Positions 38,110-48,237 of a DNA stretch of 64,000 bases are shown piece by piece; within the stretch, counting starts at the first letter, position 1; each line of letters starts with the position of its first letter. Below the pieces are notes generated by a model. It was given only the letters and a program-made list of their open reading frames with translations, had not been told where the DNA came from and did not search any database. The stretch comes from Bifidobacterium merycicum DSM 6492 (GTDB taxonomy: Bacteria; Actinomycetota; Actinomycetes; Actinomycetales; Bifidobacteriaceae): the NCBI RefSeq assembly GCF_900129045.1, contig NZ_FQTX01000001.1:582873-646872 (forward strand). Reading direction: 5' to 3'. The position numbers and the translations under genes are program-made.

Positions 38110-38727
38110 ATGATCGGTTCATTACGGGGAACCGTCGAAGTGGTCGATACCACGCAGGCGGTGATCGAGGTCGGCTCGGTCGGTTACGAGGTCCGCATGC
38201 CATCGGCGGATCTGTCCCGTCTGCACACTGGGCAGGAAACGCATGTGTGGACGTATCTGAATGTTTCGCAGGATGCCATCACATTGTATGGCTTCCTGGA
38301 TTCCTCATCGAAGAAGATGTTCCTGCAACTCATCAAGGTCAGCGGCGTCGGGCCGAAGGTCGCATTGTCGCTGTTGTCGACGCTGTCTCCCAACGATCTG
38401 GCCAAGGCGGTGGCCGACAACGACGCGGCGGCGCTGGCGAAGGCGCCGGGCATCGGCAAGAAAGGGGCGCAGAAGATCATCCTTGAGCTGAAAAGTTCCA
38501 TCAAGTTGGAGGATCTGGGGGAGTCGGATGCCCGTCCGCAGCAGGTCGCCGATGCCGGTGCCATGCAGGTCGTGGAAGGTTTGATGTCCCTTGGCTGGCA
38601 TCAGCAGGACGCGCAATACGCGGTGCAGGCGGCATGTGAATCGAACGGCATCGCGTTGCCGTTGTCGCAGGAGGATGTGCCGCAGGTGCTCAGGCTGGCG
38701 TTGACTTCTTTGGATAGAGGACGGTGA
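38110..38727 (+). CDS. ruvA: Holliday junction branch-migration subunit RuvA
   Basis: 205 residues. Domain I is an OB fold (MIGSLRGTVEVVD), domain II has the two helix-hairpin-helix motifs (KVSGVGPKVALSLLS and KAPGIGKKGAQKIILEL) and the C-terminal domain III contacts RuvB. ATG 38110 has GGGAGG upstream; GTG 38107 is too close to it. Preceded by a LexA-type box. Four bases lie between its stop and the ruvB start. Confidence 0.96.
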   Translation: MIGSLRGTVEVVDTTQAVIEVGSVGYEVRMPSADLSRLHTGQETHVWTYLNVSQDAITLYGFLDSSSKKMFLQLIKVSGVGPKVALSLLSTLSPNDLAKAVADNDAAALAKAPGIGKKGAQKIILELKSSIKLEDLGESDARPQQVADAGAMQVVEGLMSLGWHQQDAQYAVQAACESNGIALPLSQEDVPQVLRLALTSLDRGR

Positions 38728-38731
38728 ATGA

Positions 38732-39793
38732 ATGGCACAACCATATGAGCGGGTGAACACCGACGCCAACGAGGAATCATTGCGCATGGTTTCCTCACAG
38801 CCTATCGGCAATGAACCGGTCAGCGACGAGGAACTGCGCCCGCATGTCCTGGATGGCTTCATCGGCCAGCCTCAGCTCAAAGCGCAATTGCGCCTGTTCC
38901 TCGACGCCGCACGCAAACGCGAAACGCCTCCGGATCATATCCTGCTTGCCGGCCCTCCGGGCTTAGGCAAAACAACGTTAGCCATGATTGTGGCTAACGA
39001 ACTTGAGGTTCCGATTCGCATCACCTCCGGCCCGGCCATCCAGCATGCCGGCGATCTGGCGTCCATTCTCAGCTCGTTGGAACCGGGGGAGGTGCTGTTC
39101 GTCGACGAGGTGCATCGTTTGCCACGTGCGGCTGAGGAGCTGTTGTACATCGCCATGGAGGATTTTCGCGTCGACGTGATGGTTGGCAAGGGGCCGGGCG
39201 CGTCATCCATTCCGTTGACACTGCCCCGTTTCACCATGATTGGCGCCACCACGCGTGAAGGTATGCTGCCTTCGCCTCTGCGCGCCCGATTCGGTTTCAC
39301 GGCCCATTTGGATTTCTACCCTCACGAGGAGCTGGAAAAGCTGGTGGAGCGGTCGGCGGGAGTGCTCGGTCTCGAACTCGGCCAGGACGCCGCGCATGAG
39401 CTCGCCTTGCGTTCACGCGGCACGCCGCGTATCGCCAACCGCCTGCTGCGTCGTGTTCGTGATTGGGTCATCGTCCATGACCTACCCAGGGCGGAAGCCG
39501 AAGACGTGCGCCAGGCGCTTGCCCTGTACCAAATTGACGAGGAGGGGCTCGACAGACTGGATATCGCGGTCCTCAACGCCATCGTGCGCAACTTCCAGGG
39601 AGGCCCCGTAGGACTGAACACGTTGGCGGCCATGGTGGGCGAGGAATCGGAGACCGTGGAAACGGTATGCGAACCATATCTGGTGCGTGAGGGCTTCCTC
39701 ATCCGCACGCCGAAGGGGCGCGTTGCCATGCCGAAGGCGTGGCAACATCTCGGCATGCGACCGAACGAGGATGATGTCAACAAGAGTTTCTAG
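38732..39793 (+). CDS. ruvB: Holliday junction branch-migration helicase RuvB
   Basis: 353-residue AAA+ motor. Walker [14 protein letters not shown], Walker [10 protein letters not shown], sensor 1 GATTREG, the arginine finger region SPLRARFG and the C-terminal winged helix are present. It drives branch migration with RuvA. The N-terminal 30 residues are poorly conserved. Transcribed with ruvA from an SOS-type promoter. Confidence 0.97.
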   Translation: MAQPYERVNTDANEESLRMVSSQPIGNEPVSDEELRPHVLDGFIGQPQLKAQLRLFLDAARKRETPPDHILLAGPPGLGKTTLAMIVANELEVPIRITSGPAIQHAGDLASILSSLEPGEVLFVDEVHRLPRAAEELLYIAMEDFRVDVMVGKGPGASSIPLTLPRFTMIGATTREGMLPSPLRARFGFTAHLDFYPHEELEKLVERSAGVLGLELGQDAAHELALRSRGTPRIANRLLRRVRDWVIVHDLPRAEAEDVRQALALYQIDEEGLDRLDIAVLNAIVRNFQGGPVGLNTLAAMVGEESETVETVCEPYLVREGFLIRTPKGRVAMPKAWQHLGMRPNEDDVNKSF

Positions 39794-39834
39794 TATTACC
39801 CTTTGGATTATCGTTATTCTTAAAGGAGCGTATA

Positions 39835-40269
39835 GTGCCGCAGCCCATGTTTCTCGTCGTTCTTATAGTCGTCTTTGGCGCCATAATGCTCTGGCAGTCC
39901 AAGCAGGCCAAGAAACAGCAACAGCAACAGCAGGACTTCCGTACGAACCTTCAGCCGGGTACTGAGGTCATCACCATCGGGCGGATCATCGGCAAGGTCG
40001 TCGAGGTCGACAACCAGTATGACGAGATCGTCATCGACAGCGAGGGCACCAGGATGCGTCTCGCCCTGAGCGCCATCGCCCGTGAATACACCCGCCCCGC
40101 CTATGTCTCCGATGACGAGGTCGACGAGAACGGCAACCCGTTGCCTAAGGACGAGATCGAAGCCGCCGCCGACGACGAAACCGCGCAGTCCGCGGAAGCC
40201 TCCGATGAGGCTCAGGAAGCCGTCGAGGCCGACAGGGCCAAGCCGTCCACCGAAGCCAAGAACGACTGA
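39835..40269 (+). CDS. yajC: Preprotein translocase subunit YajC
   Basis: 144 residues. A single N-terminal membrane helix (FLVVLIVVFGAIMLWQS) is followed by a KKQQQQQQ stretch, then the YajC core LQPGTEVITIGRIIGKVVEV and an acidic low-complexity tail. YajC associates with SecDF. Start GTG 39835 has AAAGGAG at 39822-39828. The order ruvB-yajC is conserved, but here the next gene is apt and not secD. Confidence 0.9.
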   Translation: MPQPMFLVVLIVVFGAIMLWQSKQAKKQQQQQQDFRTNLQPGTEVITIGRIIGKVVEVDNQYDEIVIDSEGTRMRLALSAIAREYTRPAYVSDDEVDENGNPLPKDEIEAAADDETAQSAEASDEAQEAVEADRAKPSTEAKND

Positions 40270-40279
40270 GGGTAGGGCA

Positions 40280-40861
40280 ATGGCCAACAACGACATCATC
40301 ATCAAAGCGCTGAGAGCCGTCGGCGAAGAAGACGCCGAATATCTCGTATCCCTCATCGGTTCGACTCCGGGATTCCCCAAGGAAGGCATTATCTTCCGCG
40401 ATTTCATGCCCGTGCTCGCCGACGCCCGTGGTCTGGACATCCTGATGCGCGGTTTCGCGGCAACGCTTCCCGTTGCGCCCGAGGATTTCGACGTCGTAGC
40501 CGGACTCGAATCCCGCGGTTTCCTTTTCGGCCCCGCTTTGGCAAGCAGATTCGGCAAAGGGTTTGTAGCCATCCGCAAGGCGGGCAAACTGCCGCCGCCG
40601 GTATTCGCCGAATCCTATGATCTCGAATACGGATCGGCCAGCGTGGAAGTCGAACAGAACGCCATCCATCCGGGCGAAAGAGTGCTTATCGTCGACGATC
40701 TCATCGCCACCGGCGGTACGGCACGCGCGGGCGCTGATCTCATCAAGAAGGCGGGAGGCATCGTCGCGGGCTTCAGCTTCCTGATGGAGCTTGATGGCCT
40801 TGACGGTTGCTCCAGACTTTCCGAGGCTCCGATCAGTACACTCATCGCGATGCCCGCCTAA
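40280..40861 (+). CDS. apt: Adenine phosphoribosyltransferase
   Basis: 193 residues. The N-terminal substrate region has TPGFPKEGIIFRDFMPVLAD and GLESRGFLFG, and the PRPP-binding loop is VLIVDDLIATGGTARAG. It salvages adenine to AMP. ATG 40280 follows GGTAGGG, 10 bases after the yajC stop, so the two are probably one unit. Ends before sucC. Confidence 0.95.
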   Translation: MANNDIIIKALRAVGEEDAEYLVSLIGSTPGFPKEGIIFRDFMPVLADARGLDILMRGFAATLPVAPEDFDVVAGLESRGFLFGPALASRFGKGFVAIRKAGKLPPPVFAESYDLEYGSASVEVEQNAIHPGERVLIVDDLIATGGTARAGADLIKKAGGIVAGFSFLMELDGLDGCSRLSEAPISTLIAMPA

Positions 40862-40921
40862 GGGCAAGCGTCGCGCAGGCAACAGTAAAACAGCCAGACA
40901 CAATCAGGAATCGATCGCATC

Positions 40922-42115
40922 ATGGATCTATACGAGTATCAGGCACGGCAACTGCTCGAAGAGCAGGGGATTCCCACACCCAAGGGCATCTACGCGCAGA
41001 ATTCGCACGAAGTCGCGGAGGCGGCCGAGAAAATCGGCTACCCGAACGTCATCAAGGCACAGGTCAAGATCGGCCACCGTGGCCAGGCGGGCGGCGTCAA
41101 GCTCGCGAAGACCCGCGACGAGGCGATCCTCGCCGCCGAGGACATCCTGCCCATGACCATCCACAAGCACAAGGTCAACGGCGTGCTCGTGGCCGAAGGC
41201 AAGAACATCCTGCACGAATACTACGTGTCCATTTCCGTTGATCGCTCCTCCAGGGATTACGACGTGCTCGCCACCGCCAACGGCGGCACCGAAGTCGAAG
41301 AGATCGCCAAGGAACATCCGGAATCCGTCAAGAGGCTCCATATCGAGGCCTTGGACGACTTCGACATCGAAGCGGCCCGTCAGATGGCCGAAAGCATCGG
41401 CTTCTACCATGCCGACGTCGATCAGGCGGCCGATATCCTGCTGAAGATGTGGCGCTGCTTCAAGGAGAACGACGCCACGCTCGTCGAAATCAACCCGTTG
41501 GCCAAGATCGGCGATCCGGACGATGAATCCTCGAAGATGCTGTGCGCGTTGGATGCGAAGATCTCGCTCGACGACAACGCCGCCTTCCGCCACGATGGTT
41601 GGAAGCGTTTCAGCGATCCGATGGCGAATGACGAGTATGAACGTCGTGCCAAGGAGCATGGTCTGCATTACGTGCATCTGAACGGTCAGGTCGGTGTGAT
41701 CGGCAATGGCGCGGGACTGGTAATGAGCTCCCTCGACGCCGTCTCCGGTGCCGGCGAGGATTTGGGAACCGGCGTCAAGCCCGCCAACTTCCTCGACATC
41801 GGTGGCGGTGCATCCGCCGAGGTGATGGCTGCGAGCCTTGAGATCGTGCTCAGTGATCCGCAGGTCGAATCCGTGTTCATCAACGTGTACGGTGGCATCA
41901 CCTCGTGTGAGCAGGTGGCGAAGGGTATTCTCGAAGCGCTCGATTCCCTGTCCGTCGTCAAACCCATCGTCGTTCGTTTCGACGGCAATGCGGCGCAGGA
42001 AGGCCTGTCCATCCTCGGCGCGTCCAACAATCCGAACATCCATGTGGCAAGCACCATGGAGGATGCGGCCTACGAAGCCGCACGCATCGCTTCTTCCGCA
42101 AAGGAGGCAAACTGA
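40922..42115 (+). CDS. sucC: Succinyl-CoA ligase (ADP-forming) beta subunit
   Basis: 397 residues. ATP-grasp N-terminal half ([40 protein letters not shown]) and the C-terminal CoA-ligase fold ([20 protein letters not shown]) are complete. With SucD it interconverts succinyl-CoA and succinate with ATP formation. It overlaps sucD by one base (TGATG). Bifidobacteria have only part of the TCA cycle, so it may serve succinyl-CoA supply or propionate/succinate exchange; that is inference. Confidence 0.95.
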   Translation: MDLYEYQARQLLEEQGIPTPKGIYAQNSHEVAEAAEKIGYPNVIKAQVKIGHRGQAGGVKLAKTRDEAILAAEDILPMTIHKHKVNGVLVAEGKNILHEYYVSISVDRSSRDYDVLATANGGTEVEEIAKEHPESVKRLHIEALDDFDIEAARQMAESIGFYHADVDQAADILLKMWRCFKENDATLVEINPLAKIGDPDDESSKMLCALDAKISLDDNAAFRHDGWKRFSDPMANDEYERRAKEHGLHYVHLNGQVGVIGNGAGLVMSSLDAVSGAGEDLGTGVKPANFLDIGGGASAEVMAASLEIVLSDPQVESVFINVYGGITSCEQVAKGILEALDSLSVVKPIVVRFDGNAAQEGLSILGASNNPNIHVASTMEDAAYEAARIASSAKEAN

Positions 42116-43035
42116 TGGCATTGTTCATCGAAGACGATGCCCCGGTCATCGTCCAGGGCATCACCGGGCATCAGGGCATGGTGCACACTGCCCGTATGCT
42201 CAAGGCCGGCACGAATATCGTCGGCGGCGTCAATGCACGTAAGGCCGGTTTGGATGTCACCTATCCAGCGGCACGCAACGGCGAGGACGCCACCATCCAC
42301 GTGTTCGCGACCTGCGCCGAGGCGAAAGCGGCCACCGGTGCCGTCGCCTCCGTCGTGTTCGTTCCGCCGCGGTTCGCCAAGGACGCCGTGGTCGAGGCCA
42401 TCGAAGCGGGCATCAAGCTCATCGTGGTCATTACCGAAGGCATCCCGGTCGCGGATTCCGCGTACTTCGTGGAACTCGCGTTGCGTAACGGTGTGCGCAT
42501 CGTCGGCCCGAACTGCCCCGGTCTCGTCACCTTCCCGGCGACCGAGCAGACCCATGGCGTCAATCTCGGCATCATTCCCGACGGCATCGTCAAGCGCGGT
42601 CCGCTCGGCCTGGTCTCCAAGTCCGGTACGCTGACCTACCAGCTCATGGGCGAGCTCAGCGACATCGGCTTCACCGCATGTCTGGGTGCCGGTGGCGATC
42701 CGATCGTCGGCACCACGCTGCTTGATGCGTTGCAGGCGTTCGAGGCGGACGAGAACACCAAAGCCGTCATGATGATCGGCGAAATCGGCGGAAGCGCCGA
42801 ACAGGACGCAGCGCAGTGGGCGAGCGAACACATGACCAAGCCCGTCGTCGCATACATCGCGGGCTTCACCGCTCCGGAAGGCAAGCAGATGGGTCATGCG
42901 GGCGCCATCGTCTCCGGTGGCAAGGGAACCGCGCAGGATAAGAAGGAGGCCTTGGAAGCCGTCGGCATCAAGGTCGGTCGCACGCCCGCGCAGGCCGCGG
43001 ACTTCATGCGCAAGGCAATCGCGAGCATCCGATAG
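42115..43035 (+). CDS. sucD: Succinyl-CoA ligase alpha subunit
   Basis: 306 residues. CoA-binding Rossmann fold with [18 protein letters not shown], and the phospho-histidine loop [17 protein letters not shown], whose His is the catalytic residue. It forms the heterodimer with SucC. The order sucC-sucD-DUF6350-purH is the usual actinobacterial one. Confidence 0.95.
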   Translation: MALFIEDDAPVIVQGITGHQGMVHTARMLKAGTNIVGGVNARKAGLDVTYPAARNGEDATIHVFATCAEAKAATGAVASVVFVPPRFAKDAVVEAIEAGIKLIVVITEGIPVADSAYFVELALRNGVRIVGPNCPGLVTFPATEQTHGVNLGIIPDGIVKRGPLGLVSKSGTLTYQLMGELSDIGFTACLGAGGDPIVGTTLLDALQAFEADENTKAVMMIGEIGGSAEQDAAQWASEHMTKPVVAYIAGFTAPEGKQMGHAGAIVSGGKGTAQDKKEALEAVGIKVGRTPAQAADFMRKAIASIR

Positions 43036-43062
43036 ACGAACTGGTAAGGTCCAACAGCATCA

Positions 43063-44427
43063 ATGAAGAAGACATCGGTTACCTCGATTCTCAAAGGAAC
43101 CCTTGCAGCGGCAAGCGCGTTGTTCATTTACGCTCTTCCGCTTGGATGCTTCATCGCATTGACGCTGTTGGTCGTCTCCATGGAGGAGGGCAGTGACAAT
43201 CTCACTGCCCTCACCGTGCCGCTGACGGAAAGCACGGTGCTGCTTTCCCAAGGGGTGCCGTTCACGTTCGGCACCATCCGGATGGCGATCATCCCGTTGA
43301 TGCTCACCGTCCTGCTTATCGCGCTTATCGCGCAATGCCTCGCCAAAGCCGGCCCCAAGGCTGATGTATGGCTTTCCGGTCTTCTTGTCTGGGTGCTGCT
43401 CAACCAGTTCTGCATCAGATTCACCAATCTGCAGATTCATGATGATGCCATGACGATCGCCGGCAAGAGCGCGCTCGTCTGGCTGCTCGGCGCGGCACTG
43501 GCCGTCATCAGGTCCGGGCCCGCGGTCGGGAAACTGCGTGGACTGTGGTGCAAGCTGATTCCGCAGGCCGCACGTTCCATCATGGTTGTCGCGGCCGTCG
43601 TCGCCGGAGGCGTGATCGCGCTGATGCTGCTGATTGGTTTGGTCACCGTCATCGTGTGGGCGGTGAACGGCAACGCCGCCATGGTCAGAATCTTCGATCT
43701 CATCAACATGCGCACCGGGTCGAGGGCACTGACTTCCATCGCATATCTCGCATGGTTACCCAATCTGATGGTATGGGCCATCTCCTGGATCGCAGGCGCC
43801 GGATTCACGGTGGGTGATCTGGGAACGTTCACACTGTGGATCGGCCAATCGTCCAAACTGCCGCCATTACCGCTGTTCGGCATTCTTCCGCAGTCCGTGA
43901 CGGATGCCAACACCAGGATGATGTTGCAGATGTGCATTCCTGCCGCATGCGCTTTGGTCGCGTTCGCCGCGATGCTGTTCGGCCCTCTGGCGATTCGTGT
44001 CGCCAAACAGGCGGATCGCGATGAGGGTCGGCGTTTGATCTTCCTCATGGTCCGTCATGCACTGATGCTGTGCGGTGCGGCCATGATCATTCTGCTTTTG
44101 TCATGGGGCGCGTTCTGCGTATCGAACGGTTCGTTGGGGAAGCGTCATCTTGCGGGCATCGGCGTCGATGTCGTCACTTCGATGCGCATGGTCGGGCTTG
44201 GCATTCGTCAGGGATTCATCACGGCGTGGCTTGTCACGTCCGCCATTACGGCTTTGGTATACGCGCTTCGGCGGCTTCTCATGTCGGCGAAGAAGGAGAA
44301 GGAGGATTCGTCGCCGGAAAGCGATGAATCCGATTCAGAGAAGATTTCATTGCAAACAACAGCAAGGGAGGAAAACGATGACAGCAAGTCGTCCAATCAA
44401 GAGGGCACTGGTCTCGGTCTTTCATAA
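43063..44427 (+). CDS. DUF6350/PerM-like polytopic membrane protein
   Basis: 454 residues with about nine hydrophobic helices and a Lys/Glu/Ser-rich C-terminal tail (about residues 408-454). Mycobacterial counterparts at the same place between sucD and pur genes (Rv0955/PerM) support cell division and envelope integrity. The start ATG at 43063 is 27 bases after sucD. The 3' end overlaps the purH start by 50 bases. Membership of the DUF6350 family is inferred from position and helix pattern. Confidence 0.75.
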   Translation: MKKTSVTSILKGTLAAASALFIYALPLGCFIALTLLVVSMEEGSDNLTALTVPLTESTVLLSQGVPFTFGTIRMAIIPLMLTVLLIALIAQCLAKAGPKADVWLSGLLVWVLLNQFCIRFTNLQIHDDAMTIAGKSALVWLLGAALAVIRSGPAVGKLRGLWCKLIPQAARSIMVVAAVVAGGVIALMLLIGLVTVIVWAVNGNAAMVRIFDLINMRTGSRALTSIAYLAWLPNLMVWAISWIAGAGFTVGDLGTFTLWIGQSSKLPPLPLFGILPQSVTDANTRMMLQMCIPAACALVAFAAMLFGPLAIRVAKQADRDEGRRLIFLMVRHALMLCGAAMIILLLSWGAFCVSNGSLGKRHLAGIGVDVVTSMRMVGLGIRQGFITAWLVTSAITALVYALRRLLMSAKKEKEDSSPESDESDSEKISLQTTAREENDDSKSSNQEGTGLGLS

Positions 44428-46000
44428 GGAAGGCATCGAGACTCTCGCCAAGGCGTTCGTGGAAGCCGGCACCGAAGTGGTTTCGACCGGTTCCACCGCG
44501 AAGCGTCTGGCCGAACTGGGAGTAGCCGTCACCGAGGTGAGTGAGGTTACCGGCTTCCCCGAGTGCCTGGATGGTCGCGTCAAGACGCTCGACCCGCATA
44601 TCCATGCGGGCATTCTCGCCGATATGACCAATCCCGATCATGCCGCCCAGCTGGAGAAATTCGGCATCAAGCCGTTCGACCTGGTCGTCGTGAACCTGTA
44701 TCCGTTCGCCGACACCGTGCGTTCCGGCGCCAACGAGGCCGACACCATCGAGAAGATCGACATCGGCGGCCCGACCATGGTGCGTGCGGCGGCCAAGAAC
44801 AGCGCCACCGTCGCGATCATCACCGATCCCGCGGATTACGCGCTGGTCGCGGGCCGTATCAGCAACGGCGAGGGCTTCACCCTTGAGGAACGCCGTTGGC
44901 TGGCAGGCAAGGCGTTCGCGCACACCGCCTCCTACGATGCCACCATCAACGAGTGGACCGCCAAGCATTGGCCGAAGCCCAGCACCGTGGAATCCACCGT
45001 CGAGGGCGAGGAACCCGTGAACGAAGCCGTGTTCCCGGCGACCTTCACCCGCACATGGGATCGTTCCCACACCCTGCGTTACGGCGAGAACAGCCACCAG
45101 CAGGGCGCCCTGTACCTCGATCCGCTCAACCAGACCGGTTTCGCCCATGCCGAACAGCTGGGCGGCAAGCCGATGAGCTACAACAACTACGTGGATGCCG
45201 ACGCCGCGTGGCGTGCCGCTTGGGATATGGCTCCGGCCATCGCCGTCGCCGTGGTCAAGCATAACAACCCGTGCGGCCTGGCCATCGGCGCCACCGCGGC
45301 CGAAGCGCACAAGAAGGCGCACGCATGCGATCCGATGAGCGCCTATGGCGGCGTCATCGCCTGCAACACCACGGTCACCCTCGAAATGGCCGAAAACGTG
45401 CGTCCGATCTTCACCGAGGTCATCGTGGCCCCGAACTACGAGCCTGAGGCACTGGAACTGCTGCGCACCAAGAAGAAGAACCTGCGCATCCTCAAGGTCG
45501 CCGAACCTGCCAACCCGAAGACCCAGTTCCGTCAGATCGAAGGCGGTCTGCTGGTGCAGCAGCCCGATCTCATCAACGCTCCTGGCGACAATCCGGATGC
45601 GTGGAAGCTCGTGTCCGGCGAACCCGCGGACGAGGCGACGATGAAGGATCTCGTGTTCGCATGGCGTGCCATCCGCTGCGTGAAGTCGAACGCCATCCTC
45701 ATCGCCCATGATGAGGCCACCGTCGGCATCGGTATGGGTCAGGTCAACCGTGTGGATTCCTGCCATCTGGCGGTCGACCGTGCCAACACGCTGGCCGATG
45801 GCGCCGACCGCGTCACCGGTTCCGTCGCGGCATCCGACGCGTTCTTCCCCTTCGCGGACGGCGCCGAAGTGCTGATGAACGCCGGTGTGAAGGCCATCGT
45901 GCAGCCTGGCGGCTCCATCCGCGACGAGGAGGTCATCGAAGCGGCCAAGAAGGCCGGCGTGACCATGTACCTCACCGGTACCCGTCACTTCCTGCACTGA
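44378..46000 (+). CDS. purH: Bifunctional AICAR formyltransferase / IMP cyclohydrolase
   Basis: 540 residues. N-terminal IMP cyclohydrolase half ([58 protein letters not shown]) and C-terminal transformylase half ([45 protein letters not shown]). It performs the last two steps of de novo purine synthesis. ATG 44378 follows AAGGGAGG at 44364-44371. It starts inside the previous gene by 50 bases, so coupling is likely. Confidence 0.97.
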   Translation: MTASRPIKRALVSVFHKEGIETLAKAFVEAGTEVVSTGSTAKRLAELGVAVTEVSEVTGFPECLDGRVKTLDPHIHAGILADMTNPDHAAQLEKFGIKPFDLVVVNLYPFADTVRSGANEADTIEKIDIGGPTMVRAAAKNSATVAIITDPADYALVAGRISNGEGFTLEERRWLAGKAFAHTASYDATINEWTAKHWPKPSTVESTVEGEEPVNEAVFPATFTRTWDRSHTLRYGENSHQQGALYLDPLNQTGFAHAEQLGGKPMSYNNYVDADAAWRAAWDMAPAIAVAVVKHNNPCGLAIGATAAEAHKKAHACDPMSAYGGVIACNTTVTLEMAENVRPIFTEVIVAPNYEPEALELLRTKKKNLRILKVAEPANPKTQFRQIEGGLLVQQPDLINAPGDNPDAWKLVSGEPADEATMKDLVFAWRAIRCVKSNAILIAHDEATVGIGMGQVNRVDSCHLAVDRANTLADGADRVTGSVAASDAFFPFADGAEVLMNAGVKAIVQPGGSIRDEEVIEAAKKAGVTMYLTGTRHFLH

Positions 46001-46060
46001 TTCCGCATCGCGCCGCCCGTCCGCTCACCGACAGCCTGGTGGACGGTGTGATACGCGGTA

Positions 46061-46105
46061 AGGCTCGGCCTGTTTGCCGATATAACGGGCCGAGCCTATT
46101 ATTAT
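46061..46105 (+). terminator. Hairpin after purH
   Basis: AGGCTCGGCC (46061-46070) pairs with GGCCGAGCCT (46088-46097) over a 17-base loop; ATTATTATG follows. A likely, somewhat loose terminator. Confidence 0.5.
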
Positions 46106-46157
46106 GCCCATATGCCGTTTTCCGGCGCTTGAACGAATCTTCCAGACAAGGGGAGCA

Positions 46158-46430
46158 ATGCACGATCATCCATACGTCAGCGAAGCCAGTGAAGGCAAGC
46201 CTTGGTTTGAATGGTGCGTTGCCGTCGTCGTCATCGTCGCCGGCGTCATCGCGGCTCTTGGATACACAACGGCCGCCACGGTGCTGATTTCCGTGGCGGC
46301 CATCATCTCCGGCTCCATACGCCTGATTCTGCGTGATAGGAGCCCATGGAAAGTGCGATCAGTCGCGTTCGACTCCTTCATCGGAATCTGCCTTGGCATC
46401 GGACTGCTCGTCACGTACTTCAGCTTCTGA
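46158..46430 (+). CDS. DUF3017-like small membrane protein
   Basis: 90 residues with about three hydrophobic helices (CVAVVVIVAGVIAALGY, TVLISVAAIISGSIRLIL and IGICLGIGLLVTYF). Start ATG 46158 with AAGGGGA upstream. The pattern and the LRDRSPWKVRSVAFD stretch between the last two helices fit DUF3017 proteins of actinobacteria. Function unknown. Its last 72 bases are overlapped by the convergent aquaporin gene. Confidence 0.7.
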   Translation: MHDHPYVSEASEGKPWFEWCVAVVVIVAGVIAALGYTTAATVLISVAAIISGSIRLILRDRSPWKVRSVAFDSFIGICLGIGLLVTYFSF

Positions 46431-47336
46431 TGCCGTATTCGGTTCCTCGGCGGTAGTGGTCGTGCTCTCGGTGGGGGTTTCGACGGGGGCATTCCCATCC
46501 GAGTTCTGCTCGTCGGTTTCGTCGTAGGCGCCCAGCTGTGCGGGGTCGTCGCCCTTCTTCGGGGCCTTCACCATCATGACCAGAGAAACCACCGCGGCGG
46601 CCAGCACCGGGCACACCCAGAACAGCCACAGCTGCGAAAGCGGGTTCTGCGTCAGATCCTGATTGTATGCGAACAGCGCGATGCCCGTGGAACGTGCCGG
46701 GTTGAGTGCGGCACCGGTGACGGGGAACGTGATCGTCGCGCCGAAAGCGTAGGCGACACCCATGTAGGCCGCGTAGTTCTTCTTGCCGTACTGGGTCATC
46801 GCCACGGCGATGATGACGATCGCGGCGACGATCTCCACCGCGGCGGCCTGGCTGACGGAGAAGTTCAGACCATACTGCTGCAGCGTGGTGTACGCGAGGG
46901 AGCCCTTATCGAAGCCGTTGATCGCGGTGGTCAACCACTGCTTGGCGGCGATGGTGGAGGAGACCGGCAGCAGGGACTTGATCAGCAGGCCCGCCAACGC
47001 GCCGCCCACGACCTGGAAGATGATGTAGAGGATGCCGTCGAGCACCTTGGTCCTGCCGGTGAGCATGGCGGCCACGGTGACGGCGGGGTTGAACTGGCCT
47101 CCGGAAACGCCACCGAGGAAGATGATGGCGGCCGCATAGGCCAAGCCGGTGCCCAGGGCGACGTAGGCGAGGTTGAGGCTGAAGATGATGGAGCCGAAGG
47201 TGCACATCACGTAGACGGCGAAGCAAACGACGAACGTGCCGAGCAGCTCGGCGCCGAGACGCAGCACGAGCGGCTTCTCATCCTTGGAGGTTTCCAGCGT
47301 CACGTCCTCCACGGGGACGGTTGCAGCAGATGTCAT
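46359..47336 (-). CDS. Aquaporin-type MIP-family channel
   Basis: 325 residues, six helices in two repeats. The two pore motifs are NPAVTVA (residues 83-89) and NPARSTG (212-218). NPARS rather than NPARD favours a water-selective aquaporin, although glycerol facilitation cannot be excluded. The tail from about residue 265 onward is acidic and Thr/Glu/Asp-rich and probably disordered. Convergent with the DUF3017 gene, 72-base overlap at the 3' ends. It diverges from rluB. Confidence 0.85.
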   Translation of the reverse strand: MTSAATVPVEDVTLETSKDEKPLVLRLGAELLGTFVVCFAVYVMCTFGSIIFSLNLAYVALGTGLAYAAAIIFLGGVSGGQFNPAVTVAAMLTGRTKVLDGILYIIFQVVGGALAGLLIKSLLPVSSTIAAKQWLTTAINGFDKGSLAYTTLQQYGLNFSVSQAAAVEIVAAIVIIAVAMTQYGKKNYAAYMGVAYAFGATITFPVTGAALNPARSTGIALFAYNQDLTQNPLSQLWLFWVCPVLAAAVVSLVMMVKAPKKGDDPAQLGAYDETDEQNSDGNAPVETPTESTTTTAEEPNTASEAEVRDEQSDAKADSDEGVERD

Positions 47337-47463
47337 GTCAATCCTTTGAATTAATAATGGAACGGGTAAAACACCCGTATGACGGCTGCCAGTTTAGCAG
47401 CACCGTCAGGTACGGTACCATAGAAAAGTTGGAAGAACCTTATAGGGCCACGTTGGGAGAACG

Positions 47464-48237
47464 ATGCCAAACGCATATTCCCGTGCCAGAAAGGCACACG
47501 AAAACAATCAGGAAGGCATTCGCCTGCAGAAGCTGCTCGCCCAGGCGGGATTCGGTTCCCGTCGCAAATGCGAGCAGATGATCACCGATGGACGCGTCGA
47601 AGTCGATGGCGAACTGGTCACCGAACTCGGCACGCGTGTCGACCCCACGCATCAGGAGATCCGCGTCGACGGTTCCCGCGTCCGCATCAGCAACAAGCAC
47701 ATCACCCTCGCGTTGAACAAGCCGCGCAAGGTGCTGTCCGCCATGGACGATCCGAAGGGCCGCTACACGCTGCGCGACATCGTCGGAGACAAGTACGAGC
47801 GCATTTTCCACATGGGACGCTTGGATTACGATTCCGAGGGGCTGATCCTCATGACGAACGACGGCGAATTGAGCCAGCACGTCATGCACCCCAAGTATGA
47901 GGTCGAAAAGACCTATATCGCCACGTTGGAGGGCAAGATCTCCGGCACCGTGTGCCGTCGTCTGGTCACCACCGGCGTGAATCTGGATGACGGTTGGATC
48001 AAACTCGACCGTTGCGCGATCATCGACGCCACCCACGACACCACGATCGTCAAGGTCGTGCTGCATTCCGGCAAGAACCGCATCGTGCGCCGTATCTTCG
48101 GTTCCATCGGCTTCCCCGTGAAGCGTCTGGTCCGCACGCAGATCGGTCCGATCAAGCTCGGTGACCTCAAGTCCGGTTCCTACCGTGTGCTGAGCCAGAC
48201 CGAAGTCCGTTCGCTGTCCAAGGAGGTCGGACTGTGA
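47464..48237 (+). CDS. rluB: 23S rRNA pseudouridine synthase RluB/RsuA type
   Basis: 257 residues. An S4 RNA-binding domain ([20 protein letters not shown]) is followed by the catalytic core with the Asp in [19 protein letters not shown] and the C-terminal [15 protein letters not shown]. It converts a helix 89 uridine of 23S rRNA to pseudouridine in related bacteria. Its stop overlaps the cmk-der GTG by GTGA. RsuA/RluE/RluF cannot be fully separated by sequence alone, but the context favours RluB. Confidence 0.9.
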   Translation: MPNAYSRARKAHENNQEGIRLQKLLAQAGFGSRRKCEQMITDGRVEVDGELVTELGTRVDPTHQEIRVDGSRVRISNKHITLALNKPRKVLSAMDDPKGRYTLRDIVGDKYERIFHMGRLDYDSEGLILMTNDGELSQHVMHPKYEVEKTYIATLEGKISGTVCRRLVTTGVNLDDGWIKLDRCAIIDATHDTTIVKVVLHSGKNRIVRRIFGSIGFPVKRLVRTQIGPIKLGDLKSGSYRVLSQTEVRSLSKEVGL

